Assembly: GCA_903896535.1 (NCBI GenBank)
Contig: CAITYE010000164.1
Coordinates: forward strand, 1-32,331
Length of the DNA stretch: 32,331 nt
Direction: 5' to 3'
From: an uncultured Paracraurococcus sp.
Lineage (GTDB): Bacteria > Pseudomonadota > Alphaproteobacteria > Acetobacterales > Acetobacteraceae
Part shown: positions 1-8,870 of the stretch, one piece after another
Layout: each line of letters opens with the position of its first letter
Numbering within the stretch: position 1 is the stretch's first letter
Notes under the pieces: model-generated
Seen by the model: only the letters and a program-made list of their open reading frames with translations
Database searches by the model: none
Told to the model about the DNA's origin: nothing
Translations under genes and position numbers: made by a program

Positions 1-297
1 ATTCACATCGGGGAAGACGATGCCGGTGACGCCGTTATCCAGCAGCGCCTGCACGTCCGGATCGCGCACGGAGCGCACGCGCGCCAGCGGCGCGATGCCC
101 AGCGCGAAAGCGGTCTGGGCGATGTGGCCGATGGTCTCCAGGTTGAACAGGCTGTGCTGGACATCGATGAAGAGGAAATCGTGCCCGGTGGCGCGGGCGA
201 TGCGGGCGATCTCCGCCGAACGCGACATGCGCACGCCGAGGCCGAGCGCCACGCCGCCCGCCGCGAGTTTCGCCTTGACCGGATTGACCAGTTCCAT
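1..297 (-). CDS. HpcH/HpaI-family aldolase, N-terminal part (cut by window edge)
   Basis: This is the first 99 codons of a minus-strand gene that continues beyond base 1. The translation starts MELVNPVKAKLAAGG, then has a GLGVRMSRSAEIARIA stretch and FLFIDVQHS with His48. That layout matches the first beta strands of the HpcH/HpaI class II aldolases (2-keto-3-deoxy sugar acid or hydroxy-oxo acid aldolases), where a conserved Asp-x-x-His segment sits at the active site; PLARVRS near residue 85 fits the substrate-binding Arg region. The start is supported by a strong AGGGGAGG ribosome site 5-12 bases upstream. It begins 48 bp after the ftsY stop, so it may be read as the last gene of the dapF-mtaB-ftsY unit. 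The substrate cannot be told from this part. Confidence 0.8.
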   Translation of the reverse strand, partial: MELVNPVKAKLAAGGVALGLGVRMSRSAEIARIARATGHDFLFIDVQHSLFNLETIGHIAQTAFALGIAPLARVRSVRDPDVQALLDNGVTGIVFPDVN

Positions 298-345
298 CGC
301 CGCCTCCCCTAATTCTTGGCCGGCATGGCAGCACCCGCACCTGCC

Positions 346-1464
346 CTAGTCCAGCCCCACCAGGCCCAGCGCGAAATCGGCGGCGGAGAAGGGGCGCAGA
401 TCGCCGGCCTGCTCGCCCACCCCGACGAAATGCACCGGCAGGCCGAATTCCTGCGCCAGCGCCACCACCACACCGCCCTTGGCCGAGCCGTCGAGCTTGG
501 TGACCGCGAGGCCGGTCACATCGACCATCTCGCCGAAGACTTTGGCCTGCTGGATGGCGTTCTGGCCGGTGGTGGCGTCGAGCACCAGCAGCACGGAATG
601 CGGCGCCGTTGCATCCACCCGCTTGATGATCCGCACGATCTTGCGCAGCTCGTCCATCAGCGCGGTCTTGTTGTGCAGCCGCCCGGCGGTATCGACCAGC
701 AGCACCTCTGTGCCATCGGCCTTCGCCGCGCCCAGCGCATCGAAGGCGAGACCGGCGGCATCTGCCCCGGGCTTGGCTGGCACATGCACCCGCGCGCCGG
801 TGCGTTCGCCCCAGATCTGCAACTGTTCCACCGCCGCGGCGCGGAAGGTATCGCCCGCGACGAAGGCGCAGCGCAGGCCCTGCTCGCGATACTGCTGCCC
901 CAGCTTGGCGATGGTGGTGGTCTTGCCGGTGCCGTTCACGCCGACCACCAGCACCACATGCGGGGCATGCGCGGGATCGATCGGCATCGGCCGCGCGACC
1001 GGGGCGAGGATGCCGGCGATCTCCTCGGCCAGCGCTTCCTTCACTTCGGCGTCCGTTACCTCGCGCCCGAAGCGCGTCTTGCGGAAGCCCTCGACAATCC
1101 GGGCGGAGGCGGCGACGCCAAGATCGGCGGCGATCAGCGTCTCCTCCAACTCCTCCAGCGCCGCCTCGTCCAGCCGGCGCTTCGTGAAGATCGCCGAGAC
1201 GCTTGCGGTGAGCTTCGTCGTGGAGCGCGACAACCCGGCCTTGAGGCGGGACAGCCAGCCACCGCGACCGGCTTCGGCGGCCGGCGCTGCCTCAGGGGGC
1301 GCCGGCGCGGCGAGCGCAGGCGGGGCCGGCGGGTCGGCGAGCACAGGCGCTGGCGGGGGCGCCTCGGCGGCCGGCGATGCGGGCGGCTCCGGTGTGGCTT
1401 CAGGCGCTGCCGCGGGCGGCGCCTCCTTGCCGCGCAGCCGGGTGACCCAATCGCGCAGCGCCAT
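346..1464 (-). CDS. ftsY: Signal recognition particle receptor FtsY
   Basis: FtsY is the membrane-associated GTPase that docks SRP-bound ribosomes for cotranslational insertion of inner-membrane proteins. The 372-residue product has a low-complexity Ala/Pro/Glu N-terminal region (about residues 14-66), then the helical N domain from about 70 and the G domain. Motifs seen: P-loop GVNGTGKTTT at 175-184, FVAGDTFRAAAVEQL around 201-215, DTAGR at 258-262 and TKLDGSAKGG at 322-331; the C-terminal GVGEQAGDLRPF is typical of FtsY rather than Ffh. There is no Met-rich M domain, which also excludes Ffh. Its ATG overlaps the mtaB stop (ATGA), so the two are translationally coupled. The proline-rich stretch replaces the long acidic A domain of enterobacterial FtsY, as is common in alphaproteobacteria. 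Confidence 0.97.
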   Translation of the reverse strand: MALRDWVTRLRGKEAPPAAAPEATPEPPASPAAEAPPPAPVLADPPAPPALAAPAPPEAAPAAEAGRGGWLSRLKAGLSRSTTKLTASVSAIFTKRRLDEAALEELEETLIAADLGVAASARIVEGFRKTRFGREVTDAEVKEALAEEIAGILAPVARPMPIDPAHAPHVVLVVGVNGTGKTTTIAKLGQQYREQGLRCAFVAGDTFRAAAVEQLQIWGERTGARVHVPAKPGADAAGLAFDALGAAKADGTEVLLVDTAGRLHNKTALMDELRKIVRIIKRVDATAPHSVLLVLDATTGQNAIQQAKVFGEMVDVTGLAVTKLDGSAKGGVVVALAQEFGLPVHFVGVGEQAGDLRPFSAADFALGLVGLD

Positions 1465-2702
1465 CAGGCGGCCTCCGCCAACAGGCCATGCGCCGCCACG
1501 CCGATGACGCGCAGTCGCTGAAGCGTCCCCGGCACCGCCTCTCCCGCCGCCAGGCGGATCGGGGCGAAATGCGCGGTGTGGCCGCGATCCGGGCGCTCAA
1601 ACAGCACGTCTTCCTCGGCGCCGAGGCGGCTGCGGTAGAAGCGGGCCGCCGCCGCCTCCCCGGCCGCGCGCAGTGTCGCCGCGCGGGCACGCCGCTCCGG
1701 GGCCGGCACCTGCGGCATGCGCGCGGCCGGGGTGTCCGGACGCGCGGAATAGGGAAAGACATGCAGGAAGGTCAGGCCCATTTCCTCGATCAGGGACAGC
1801 GTCGCCGCCGCCTCCGCCTCGGTCTCGGTCGGGAAGCCGGCGATCAGGTCGGCGCCGAAGACGATATCCGGCCGCGTCGCCCGCGCCCGCCGTGCGAAGG
1901 CCAGCGCATCCGCCCGGCTGTGCCGGCGCTTCATGCGCTTCAGGATCAGGTCATGCCCGTGCTGCAGCGAAAGGTGCAGATGCGGCAGCAGCCGCGCCTC
2001 GCTCTCGATCAGCGCCCAGAGATCGGCATCGACCTCGACCGGGTCGAGCGAGGAAAGCCGCAGGCGCCCCAGCTCCGGCACCAGCGCGAGCAGCCGGCGC
2101 ACCATCTGCCCGAGGCTGGGCTGCCCTGGCAGATCCGCGCCATAGCTGGTGATGTCGACGCCGGTCAGCACCAGCTCGCGGTAGCCGTTCGCCACCAGGG
2201 CGCGGGCCTGCTCGACGATGGCGCCGATCGGCACGCTGCGCGACGGACCACGGCCGAAGGGGATGACGCAGAAGGTGCAGCGGTGATCGCAGCCCTGCTG
2301 CACCTGCACGAAGGCGCGGGCGCGGCCGGCGAACTCCGTCACCAGATGCGCCGCCGTCTCCCGCGCCGTCATGATGTCGGTGACCGGCAGCGCCGCCCCG
2401 GCGCCCCAGGCCTCCGGCTTCAGCTTGTCGGCATTGCCGATGACGCGGGCGACGCCGGGCAGCGCGCCCCAGGCCGCCGGCGCGATCTGTGCGGCGCAGC
2501 CGGTGACGATGATCCGCAGGTCCGGCCTCTCCCGCGCCGCGCGCCGGATCGCCTGGCGGGCTTGCCGCTCCGCCTCCGCCGTCACCGCGCAGGTATTCAC
2601 CACCAGCACGTCCCGCTCGCCGGCCTTGCCGGCTAGGTCGCGCATCGCCTCGGACTCATAGGTGTTCAGCCGGCAGCCGAAGGTCAGGAGTTCGATGCTC
2701 AT
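1464..2702 (-). CDS. mtaB: tRNA t6A37 methylthiotransferase MtaB
   Basis: This radical-SAM methylthiotransferase converts N6-threonylcarbamoyladenosine at tRNA position 37 to its 2-methylthio form. The product is 412 residues. The N-terminal UPF0004 domain carries three cluster-binding cysteines, Cys10 (FGCRLN), Cys38 (NTCAVT) and Cys69 (TGCAAQ). The radical-SAM triad is Cys138, Cys142 and Cys145 in [16 protein letters not shown]. The FGCRLN start and the [12 protein letters not shown] segment are characteristic of MtaB rather than MiaB or RimO. The start chosen is the ATG that overlaps the dapF stop (ATGA at 2699-2702); a longer in-frame reading upstream lies wholly inside dapF and is not needed. 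The gene order dapF-mtaB-ftsY is common in alphaproteobacteria. No anomalies were seen. Confidence 0.95.
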   Translation of the reverse strand: MSIELLTFGCRLNTYESEAMRDLAGKAGERDVLVVNTCAVTAEAERQARQAIRRAARERPDLRIIVTGCAAQIAPAAWGALPGVARVIGNADKLKPEAWGAGAALPVTDIMTARETAAHLVTEFAGRARAFVQVQQGCDHRCTFCVIPFGRGPSRSVPIGAIVEQARALVANGYRELVLTGVDITSYGADLPGQPSLGQMVRRLLALVPELGRLRLSSLDPVEVDADLWALIESEARLLPHLHLSLQHGHDLILKRMKRRHSRADALAFARRARATRPDIVFGADLIAGFPTETEAEAAATLSLIEEMGLTFLHVFPYSARPDTPAARMPQVPAPERRARAATLRAAGEAAAARFYRSRLGAEEDVLFERPDRGHTAHFAPIRLAAGEAVPGTLQRLRVIGVAAHGLLAEAA

Positions 2703-3538
2703 GCCGGCAGCGCCGCCAGATCGAGCGCGCCGGTGAAGGCCGTGGCGACCGGGCCGGTCATCAGCACATGGCCATCGGCGCGCCATTCCATCCGCAGGTC
2801 GCCGCCGGGCAGGGAGACGGTGGCGTGTCGCCCGGTCAGCCCGCGCCGGGCTGCGTTCACGATGGTGGCGCAGGCGCCGGAACCACAGGCCAGCGTCCGG
2901 CCGGCGCCGCGTTCCCAGACCTCCAGCCGGATATGTTCGGGCGAGAGGATCTGGGCGAAGCCGATATTGGCGCGGTCCGGGAAGATGGGGTCCTGTTCGA
3001 AGCCCGGGCCCAGGGTGGTGACCGGCACCCGGTCCAGATCGGGCACGAAGAAGGTGGCGTGCGGATTGCCCATGGAACAAGCGGCCGGATCGGCGACGCC
3101 GTCCTGGCCGAGCGGCAGGTGCAGCGTGTCCATCGCCCGGGCCAGCGGCACATCCCGCCAGTCCAGCCGGGCCGGGCCCATATCAGCGCACCAGAGATCG
3201 CCGGGCCGGCGTTCCACCGGCAGATCCCCGGCGATGGTCCGCACCACCAGCGCGTCGCGGCCCAACGCCTCCGCGACCAGCGCGGCGACGCAGCGGGTCG
3301 CATTGCCGCAGGCCCCGGCTTCCGAGCCGTCCGGGTTGCGGATGCGCATGAAGACATCGGCGCCCTCGGCCGCTGGCTCCAGGATGATGATCTGATCGCA
3401 GCCGACGCCGAGCCGGCGATCCGCGATCGCCGCGGCGCGGCGCGGCGTGATCGGCAGGGCAGCGCCGCGGGCGTCGAGCACGACGAAATCATTGCCCAGG
3501 CCATGCATCTTGCGGAAGGGGGTCATATTGGCGGACAT
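2699..3538 (-). CDS. dapF: Diaminopimelate epimerase
   Basis: DapF interconverts LL- and meso-diaminopimelate, feeding lysine and peptidoglycan synthesis, without a cofactor and using two cysteines. The 279-residue product has [12 protein letters not shown] at 11-22, the first catalytic cysteine Cys77 in ACGNATRC, and the second, Cys218, in [23 protein letters not shown] and [10 protein letters not shown] match substrate-contact regions. The length is normal for the family. The start is uncertain: the first ATG (3538) has no clear Shine-Dalgarno site, and a second in-frame Met four residues later (MTPFRK) is equally close to the usual DapF N-terminus. It is the first gene of the dapF-mtaB-ftsY unit. 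The 146 bp upstream includes the hairpin that ends the preceding transglycosylase gene, so a dapF promoter should lie in 3539-3640. Confidence 0.96.
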   Translation of the reverse strand: MSANMTPFRKMHGLGNDFVVLDARGAALPITPRRAAAIADRRLGVGCDQIIILEPAAEGADVFMRIRNPDGSEAGACGNATRCVAALVAEALGRDALVVRTIAGDLPVERRPGDLWCADMGPARLDWRDVPLARAMDTLHLPLGQDGVADPAACSMGNPHATFFVPDLDRVPVTTLGPGFEQDPIFPDRANIGFAQILSPEHIRLEVWERGAGRTLACGSGACATIVNAARRGLTGRHATVSLPGGDLRMEWRADGHVLMTGPVATAFTGALDLAALPA

Positions 3539-3639
3539 ATGCGCCGGCCCGGCCGGCGATCCAAGGCGTCACGGCCCGACCAGCCATCGGTAGGGCAGCC
3601 CGCGCCCAGCTGTCTCCGTCAGAACGCGCGCTGTCTGAA

Positions 3640-3683
3640 GGAAGAAACCCGTTCAGATGATTCCACCGGAACGGGTTTCTTTC
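3640..3683 (-). terminator. Strong hairpin terminator after the lytic transglycosylase gene
   Basis: The arms GAAACCCGTTC (3644-3654) and GAACGGGTTTC (3669-3679) are a perfect 11-bp inverted repeat with a 14-base loop. Pairing extends outward through A-T pairs and one wobble to about 3640/3683. The gene it would terminate stops at 3685 on the minus strand. On that strand the run after the stem is TTCCTTC rather than a pure T-run, so termination is likely but not textbook; the outer stem is A/T-rich on both sides and could work in either direction. Confidence 0.7.
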
Positions 3684-3684
3684 T

Positions 3685-4368
3685 CTAGGTGCGGGCGCAG
3701 GTCAGGCGGGGGCGGCGCTGCGGTGGCTGGAACCGCAAGGCGGGGCGGAACCCCGGGGCGCAGAGCCCGTCGAGCGCCGCGGAGGGGTGCAGCGGCACCA
3801 CGCCGCCGACCGTCCAGGCGCTGCCCAGCCGGGCGAGCGCGACCTTGCGGTGATACGCGCCGCCGCGCGCCGGATCGGCCGAGTGATAGGCGGCGATAGC
3901 GGCTTCCCAGGCCCCGTGGCGGGCATAGAGGCGACGCAGGAAGCCGGCGGCGTAGCGGATATTGGTGGCGGGCTCGAAACCTTCCTCCAGGCTGGCGAAG
4001 GCCTCCGGATGGTGCAGCAGATTGATCTGCATGCAGCCGATATCGATGGACCGCCGGCCGGCGCTGAGCAGCGCCCGCGCCTCGGCGATGGCGGCAGCCC
4101 GGCTGGCCAGGGTGCGGCCCTCGCCCTCGACGTTCAGCGCCCAGGGCCAGGGCTCCAGCCGCCCGGCGCCCGGCATGGCGCGGCCGGTCTCGACCAGGGC
4201 GATGGCCAGCAGCAGGCCGGGGGGCAGGCCGGAGCCAGGCTCGGCGGCGGCGATGGCGGTCCGGCAAGCCGCCCAGGGATCGACGGTGGGGGCCGGCCGC
4301 TCCGCCGCACCAGCCGCCGCAGGGGCGGGCAGCAGCAGGCAAAACAGCAGGGGCAGCAGCCGGCGCAT
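3685..4368 (-). CDS. Small lytic transglycosylase (SLT domain), exported
   Basis: The 227-residue product starts with a signal peptide (MRRLLPLLFCLLLPAPAAAG) and carries a goose-lysozyme-like SLT fold. Evidence is Glu60 in ALVETGR (the position of the catalytic glutamate), IDIGCMQIN at about 108-116, ATNIRYAAGFLRRLY around 134-148 and AAYHSADPARG at about 159-169. Such enzymes cleave the MurNAc-GlcNAc bond of peptidoglycan to form 1,6-anhydro ends and often serve envelope machines. An upstream in-frame start at 4404 exists, but the one at 4368 puts the signal peptide at the N-terminus, so it is preferred. The gene lies 49 bp after mntH on the same strand and ends at a hairpin. The partner machinery is unknown. 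Confidence 0.85.
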   Translation of the reverse strand: MRRLLPLLFCLLLPAPAAAGAAERPAPTVDPWAACRTAIAAAEPGSGLPPGLLLAIALVETGRAMPGAGRLEPWPWALNVEGEGRTLASRAAAIAEARALLSAGRRSIDIGCMQINLLHHPEAFASLEEGFEPATNIRYAAGFLRRLYARHGAWEAAIAAYHSADPARGGAYHRKVALARLGSAWTVGGVVPLHPSAALDGLCAPGFRPALRFQPPQRRPRLTCART

Positions 4369-4417
4369 CGGGACGATCTCGCGCCATCGGGCGGTGACGG
4401 TCAACCGCGGTGCGGGG

Positions 4418-5743
4418 TCACCCGAACAGGGCGTCGAGGAGGAGCTTGAGGTTCAGCAGGATGATCAGCCCCGCCGCCGCCCAGCCCAGCGCCAACTGCC
4501 AGCCGGGAGCGGTAAGCGCCCCGAGCCGCCCCCGGTCGCTGGCAACCAGCATCAGCGGGACCACCGCGAAGGGCAGCTGCAAGCACAAGATCACCTGGCT
4601 CAGGATCAACAGCTGGGCCGTCCCGGACGCGCCATAGAGCCAGGTGACGAGGATCGCCGGCACGATGGCGATCCCGCGGGTCAGCAGCCGGCGCAACGCG
4701 GGCGGCAGCCGCAGGCCGAGGAACCCCTCCATGACCACCTGACCGGCCAGGGTGGCGGTGACGGTCGCGTTCAGCCCGCAGACCAGCAGCGCGAGGGCGA
4801 AGAGAGTCGCCGCCAGCGCGGTGCCGACCATGGGCGCGAGCAGCGCGTAGGCGTCCTGGATTTCCGCGACCTCGGTACGGCCGCCGGCATGAAAGACGGC
4901 GGCGGCGGTGATCAGGATGGCCGAGTTGACGAGGAGCGCGAGGCAGAGGGCGACCGTGCTGTCGATGCCGGCGAAGCGGATCGCCTCCCGCTTCGCAGGA
5001 AGCGTGTCGGCCACTGCGCGGGACTGCACGACGGCGGTATGCAGGTAGAGATTGTGCGGCATCACCGTGGCGCCGAGGATGCCGATGGCGATGTAGAGCT
5101 GCGCGTCATCCAGGACGATCGAGGCCTGCGGCAGATAGCCGGCCAGGACCTCGCCCCAGACCGGCTGGGCCAGGGCGAGCTGGACGGCAAAACAGCCGAA
5201 CACCAGAACAATCATACCAGCGACCAGGGCTTCCAGCCACCGCACGCCGCGGTGCTGGAGCCAGAGGATCAGCAGGGCATCGAGCGCGGTCAGCGCGACC
5301 CCGGCCAGCAAGGGAATCCCGAACAGCAACTGCAGCGCGATCGCCGTGCCGATCAGTTCGGCGAGATCGGTGGCGCAGATCGCCACCTCGGCCAGGAACC
5401 AGAGGCCGAGGTTGACCGGTCGGGGAAAGCGCTCCCGGCACAGCTGGGCGAGGTCGCGGCCGGTGGCGATGCCGATCCGGGCACACAGCGCCTGCAACAG
5501 CATCGCCATGAGCGAGGAGGCGAGCGCCACCGATAGCAGCGTGTATCCGAAGGCCGAGCCACCGGCCAGCGCGGTGGCCCAATTGCCGGGGTCCATGTAG
5601 CCAACCGCGACCAGATAGCCCGGCCCGATGAAGGCCAGCAGCCGCCGCCAGGTGCTGCCGGCGCCCGGGACGCTGACGCTGCGATGCATCTCCGGCAGGC
5701 TGACCGTGGCCGGCGGCGGCGGTGGGTCGGCGGGGTTCAGCAT
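4418..5743 (-). CDS. mntH: Nramp-family Mn(II)/Fe(II) transporter MntH
   Basis: MntH is a proton-coupled divalent metal importer of the inner membrane. The 441-residue protein has about eleven hydrophobic segments and both signature motifs. Asp-Pro-Gly-Asn-Trp is at 51-55 in TM1, and MPHNLYLH is at 228-235 in TM6; together their Asp, Asn and Met side chains bind the metal. The first 30 residues are a proline-rich cytoplasmic tail. The ATG has no evident Shine-Dalgarno sequence, and a downstream Met (MHRSVSVPG, residue 19) is an alternative start. I found no manganese riboswitch or clear Mur/MntR box in the upstream gap, although a short palindrome lies 71 bp upstream. The lytic transglycosylase gene follows at a 49-bp gap and may be cotranscribed. 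Confidence 0.95.
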   Translation of the reverse strand: MLNPADPPPPPATVSLPEMHRSVSVPGAGSTWRRLLAFIGPGYLVAVGYMDPGNWATALAGGSAFGYTLLSVALASSLMAMLLQALCARIGIATGRDLAQLCRERFPRPVNLGLWFLAEVAICATDLAELIGTAIALQLLFGIPLLAGVALTALDALLILWLQHRGVRWLEALVAGMIVLVFGCFAVQLALAQPVWGEVLAGYLPQASIVLDDAQLYIAIGILGATVMPHNLYLHTAVVQSRAVADTLPAKREAIRFAGIDSTVALCLALLVNSAILITAAAVFHAGGRTEVAEIQDAYALLAPMVGTALAATLFALALLVCGLNATVTATLAGQVVMEGFLGLRLPPALRRLLTRGIAIVPAILVTWLYGASGTAQLLILSQVILCLQLPFAVVPLMLVASDRGRLGALTAPGWQLALGWAAAGLIILLNLKLLLDALFG

Positions 5744-5813
5744 GGAGCGTCGCAGGCGATGCCTGAACAGGTCTTCAACTGCTCAAAGGTTCCCTCAACA
5801 TCAGCGGGTTGTC

Positions 5814-5829
5814 CTGCCACCTGTGGCAG
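5814..5829. promoter_or_regulatory. Palindrome upstream of mntH
   Basis: CTGCCAC (5814-5820) and GTGGCAG (5823-5829) form a perfect 7-bp inverted repeat with a 2-base centre, 71 bp upstream of the mntH start. The size suits a dimeric regulator, but it matches no metal-regulator box I know, so its role is a guess. Confidence 0.3.
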
Positions 5830-6107
5830 TCTGGGCAGCCCGTCAAGGCAGGTTTGCCGGAAATCGATCAAAGCGCGAGCCTGTGCGGAGAAGCGGGGGC
5901 GGCCGCGATACGGGCGGGGAAGGGCCGCCTGGTGCAGCCCGGCTGGTGCAGGCGGATCAGCGCGGTCGGTAAGACCAGCATGTCCGGTCGATGCGGTCCG
6001 ACCGGGTCGACCGCGTGGCGGAATGGGATGCGGCGGCCGAGACCGGCGGCTGGAGCAGCCTGCGGTCCGATGGGTCACGGCGTGATCCATCAAACCTCTG
6101 TTAAGGT

Positions 6108-6133
6108 GCTCTAGACCCTCTACTTTCTAGAGC
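6108..6133. repeat. Inverted repeat upstream of ctaC
   Basis: GCTCTAGA (6108-6115) and TCTAGAGC (6126-6133) are perfect 8-bp arms with a 10-base centre, 151 bp upstream of ctaC. It could be an operator or a small hairpin. The TAGAGC end resembles the edge of the 92-bp repeats elsewhere in the window, but the flanking sequence does not continue the match. Confidence 0.35.
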
Positions 6134-6284
6134 GAGAGATCCGATTGCGCTTTCCGGGAATGGCGGCCTTGTGCGCTGCGGCAAAGCGCGCTTATGGTTC
6201 GCGCGCGGCAGGCCGCCCTGGCCGTTCGGTTCGGGGCGGCAAGTTCGCGGTGCAATCCGCCAACGCGGCGGGCGGGGATACGGG

Positions 6285-7175
6285 ATGGGATTCGTGAGCG
6301 TTCTGCGGCATACCCTGGCATGGAAGCTCTGGCTCGCCGGCCTTTTTCTGCTGGTCGGCCTGGGCCCGACCCTGGCCGAGGAGTTGGTCGGGCAGCCGAC
6401 CCCCTGGGGCATCGGCCTGCAGCCGTCGGCCGGGCCGGTGAAGGAAGCGATCCATCACTTCAATGATCTGGTGCTCTGGATCATCATCCCCATTGCCGTC
6501 TTCGTGCTCGGGCTGCTGGGCTTCGTGATGGTGAAGTTCAGCGCCCGGGCCAATCCGAACCCTTCGAGCACCAGCCACAACACCATCTTGGAAGTGGCCT
6601 GGACGGTGGTGCCGGTCCTGATCCTGCTGGTTATCGCGATCCCGTCCTTCCGGCTGATCTATTATCAGGACCGGGCGCGGGACGCCGATCTGACCATCAA
6701 CGTCCAGGGACGGCAGTGGTACTGGCACTACAGCTACCCCGATCACGGTGATTTCGCCTACGACAGCCGGCCGATCCCGACCGCTGACCTGAAGCCGGGG
6801 CAGGTGCGGAACCTGTCGGTCGATGAGCCGCTGGTGATCCCGGTGGGAGCAACCGTGCGGGTCATGGCCGTCGGGCAGGATGTGATCCACAGCTTTTTCG
6901 TGCCCGCGCTCGGCGTGCAGAAATACACGATTCCAGGGCGCGCGTTGGAGACCTGGTTCAAGGCTGATCGGGTCGGAGTCTTCTACGGGCAGTGCAACCA
7001 GATCTGCGGCACCAACCATTGGTTCATGCCGATCGAGGTCCGCGCCGTCCCGGCCGAGGAGTTCAAGACCTGGGTTGAGCAGGCGAAGAAGAAATACGCG
7101 CGTGCCGACGGCACGCCGGCCGCGGTCGCCGCTGCGCCCGCTGCCATTCAGCAACTCGCGGCGCTGCCGCGGTAA
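6285..7175 (+). CDS. ctaC: Cytochrome c oxidase subunit II
   Basis: Subunit II accepts electrons from cytochrome c at its binuclear CuA centre on the periplasmic side of the aa3-type oxidase. The 296-residue product has a signal peptide (to about Ala31), two transmembrane helices (about 61-84 and 103-123) and a cupredoxin domain. CuA ligands visible are His202, Cys237, Cys241, His245 and Met248, with Glu239 replaced by Asn in GQCNQICG; the residue at this site binds copper through its backbone. The aromatic patch QWYWHYSYP (144-152) is the electron entry path. The start at 6285 is chosen because it puts the signal peptide first and has a G-rich ribosome site; an upstream frame extension is arginine-rich and unlikely to be translated. 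No haem-c domain is fused. Confidence 0.96.
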   Translation: MGFVSVLRHTLAWKLWLAGLFLLVGLGPTLAEELVGQPTPWGIGLQPSAGPVKEAIHHFNDLVLWIIIPIAVFVLGLLGFVMVKFSARANPNPSSTSHNTILEVAWTVVPVLILLVIAIPSFRLIYYQDRARDADLTINVQGRQWYWHYSYPDHGDFAYDSRPIPTADLKPGQVRNLSVDEPLVIPVGATVRVMAVGQDVIHSFFVPALGVQKYTIPGRALETWFKADRVGVFYGQCNQICGTNHWFMPIEVRAVPAEEFKTWVEQAKKKYARADGTPAAVAAAPAAIQQLAALPR

Positions 7176-7198
7176 CCGATCGAACAAGGCGCAAAGAT

Positions 7199-8797
7199 AT
7201 GGCGACCGCGACCGATACCCATCATCACGACGATCATCACGACCACGCGCCCCCCTTCTTCCAGCGCTGGTTCTTCAGCACGAACCACAAGGACATCGGT
7301 ACGCTGTACCTGGTGTTCTCGGTCATCGCCGGGATCATCGGCGGCGGGCTGTCGGTCCTGATGCGCATGGAACTGCAGAACCCCGGCATGCAGTACTTTG
7401 CCGATGGCCAGACCTGGAACAGCATCGTCAGCGCACACGGGCTGATCATGGTGTTCTTCGTGGTCATGCCGGCCTTGATCGGCGGGTTCGGCAACTGGTT
7501 CGTGCCGATCATGATCGGTGCGCCGGACATGGCCTTCCCGCGCATGAACAATATCAGCTTCTGGCTGCTGGTGCCCGCCTTCCTGCTGCTCGGCGCCTCG
7601 GCCTTCGTGGGTGAGGGGCCCGGCGCGGGCTGGACGATCTATACCCCGCTGTCGGACAGCCAGTTCCATCCCAGCCCGGCGATGGATATGGCCCTGTTCA
7701 GCCTGCACCTCGCGGGCGCCAGCTCGATCATGGGGGCGGCCAATTTCATCACTACCATCCTGAATATGCGCGCGCCGGGGATGACCCTGCACAAGATGCC
7801 GCTATTTGTCTGGTCGATGCTGGTCACCGCCTTCCTGCTGCTGCTGGCCGTGCCGGTGCTGGCGGGTGTCATCACCATGCTGATCACCGACCGCAACTTC
7901 GGCACCGCGTTCTTCCGGCCCGAGGGCGGCGGCGATCCGGTGCTGTTCCAGCACCTGTTCTGGTTCTTCGGCCACCCCGAAGTCTACATCATGATCCTGC
8001 CGGGCTTCGGCATCGTCAGCCACATCATCTCGACCTTCTCGCGCAAGCCGGTCTTCGGCTATCTCGGGATGGCCTATGCGATGGTGGCGATCGGCGTGGT
8101 GGGCTTCGTGGTCTGGGCGCACCACATGTACACTTCGGGCATGGATGTCGACACGCGCGCCTACTTCATGGCGGCGACCATGGTCATCGCGGTGCCGACC
8201 GGCATCAAGATCTTCTCCTGGATCGCCACCATGTGGGGCGGTTCGATCGAGCTCCGCACGCCGATGCTGTTCGCCATCGGCTTCATCGCGCTGTTCACCA
8301 TCGGCGGCGTCACCGGCGTGAAGCTGGCCAATGCCGGCGCCGATGTGGTGCTGCACAACACCTACTACGTCGTTGCGCACTTCCACTACGTGCTCTCGCT
8401 CGGCGCCGTCTTCTCGATCTTCGCCGGCTGGTACTACTGGATCGGCAAGATGAGCGGCCGGCAGTACCCGGAGTTCTGGGGCAAGGTGCATTTCTGGCTG
8501 TTCTTCGCGGGCGCCAACATCACCTTCTTCCCGCAGCACTTCCTGGGCGCGCAGGGCATGCCGCGTCGCTACCCGGATTACCCGGATGCCTTCTGGGGCT
8601 GGAACATGATCTCCTCCCTCGGCTCTTACCTCTCGGCGGCCTCGGTCCTGGTGTTCCTCTACGTGGTCTACCGGACCTTCACCTCTGGTGAGCGCGTCGG
8701 CGCCAACTACTGGGGCCCGGGGGCGACCACGCTGGAATGGCAGGTCAGCAGCCCGCCGCCGTTCCACACCTTTGAGGAACTGCCGCGGATCCGTTGA
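7199..8797 (+). CDS. ctaD: Cytochrome c oxidase subunit I
   Basis: This is the catalytic haem a/a3-CuB subunit that reduces oxygen and pumps protons. It has 532 residues and twelve expected membrane helices. Ligands seen are His80 and His396 (haem a), His394 (haem a3), and His259, His308 and His309 (CuB), with the cross-linked Tyr263 in HPEVY. Glu261 (end of the D channel), Asp110 ([12 protein letters not shown]-channel mouth) and Lys337 (K channel) are present, so it is an A1-type oxidase. The first 16 residues are unusually rich in His and Asp ([10 protein letters not shown]), with no counterpart in the catalytic core. The gene is 23 bp after ctaC and clearly in the same operon. A strong hairpin follows the stop. 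Confidence 0.98.
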   Translation: MATATDTHHHDDHHDHAPPFFQRWFFSTNHKDIGTLYLVFSVIAGIIGGGLSVLMRMELQNPGMQYFADGQTWNSIVSAHGLIMVFFVVMPALIGGFGNWFVPIMIGAPDMAFPRMNNISFWLLVPAFLLLGASAFVGEGPGAGWTIYTPLSDSQFHPSPAMDMALFSLHLAGASSIMGAANFITTILNMRAPGMTLHKMPLFVWSMLVTAFLLLLAVPVLAGVITMLITDRNFGTAFFRPEGGGDPVLFQHLFWFFGHPEVYIMILPGFGIVSHIISTFSRKPVFGYLGMAYAMVAIGVVGFVVWAHHMYTSGMDVDTRAYFMAATMVIAVPTGIKIFSWIATMWGGSIELRTPMLFAIGFIALFTIGGVTGVKLANAGADVVLHNTYYVVAHFHYVLSLGAVFSIFAGWYYWIGKMSGRQYPEFWGKVHFWLFFAGANITFFPQHFLGAQGMPRRYPDYPDAFWGWNMISSLGSYLSAASVLVFLYVVYRTFTSGERVGANYWGPGATTLEWQVSSPPPFHTFEELPRIR

Positions 8798-8819
8798 TCC
8801 CCGGCACCGACCAGAAACC

Positions 8820-8849
8820 GGGACGCCACGCCGCCGGCGTTGGCGTCCC
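8820..8849 (+). repeat. Hairpin in the ctaD-ctaB gap
   Basis: GGGACGCCA (8820-8828) pairs with TGGCGTCCC (8841-8849). An inner CGCC (8829-8832) pairs with GGCG (8836-8839), giving about 13 bp with one bulged T and a three-base loop. There is no following T-run, so it is more likely an RNA processing or stability element within the operon than a full terminator. Confidence 0.5.
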
Positions 8850-8870
8850 AGCCATTTCAGGACCTGTACC

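Larger units (their letters stand above)
5744..6284. other. 541-bp divergent intergenic region between mntH and ctaC
   Basis: No convincing gene was found. Open frames here are short, without ribosome sites or recognisable domains. The region must hold promoters for mntH (minus) and ctaC (plus). It contains two inverted repeats annotated separately and a 10-base direct repeat TGCGGTCCGA (5992-6001 and 6061-6070). A weak sigma70-like pair precedes ctaC: TTGTGC (6169-6174), 17 bases, TTATGG (6192-6197). On the minus strand near 5870-5900 a frame reads GRPRFSAQARALIDF, which resembles the end of LysR-type regulators and may be a gene remnant. Confidence 0.5.

Noticed and set aside
1464-3080. A longer mtaB start inside dapF
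   Set aside because: The extra N-terminal residues lie in dapF and are unlike MtaB. The ATGA overlap at 2699-2702 gives the normal family start.
6126-6170. A fourth copy of the 92-bp repeat upstream of ctaC
   Set aside because: Only the TAGAGCG start matches; the following sequence does not align with GGATGCGTTGAGGCGG and lacks the ATCCCGC arm.
5744-6284. Manganese riboswitch or Mur box before mntH
   Set aside because: No conserved yybP-ykoY loop sequences and no Mur-like inverted repeat were recognisable.
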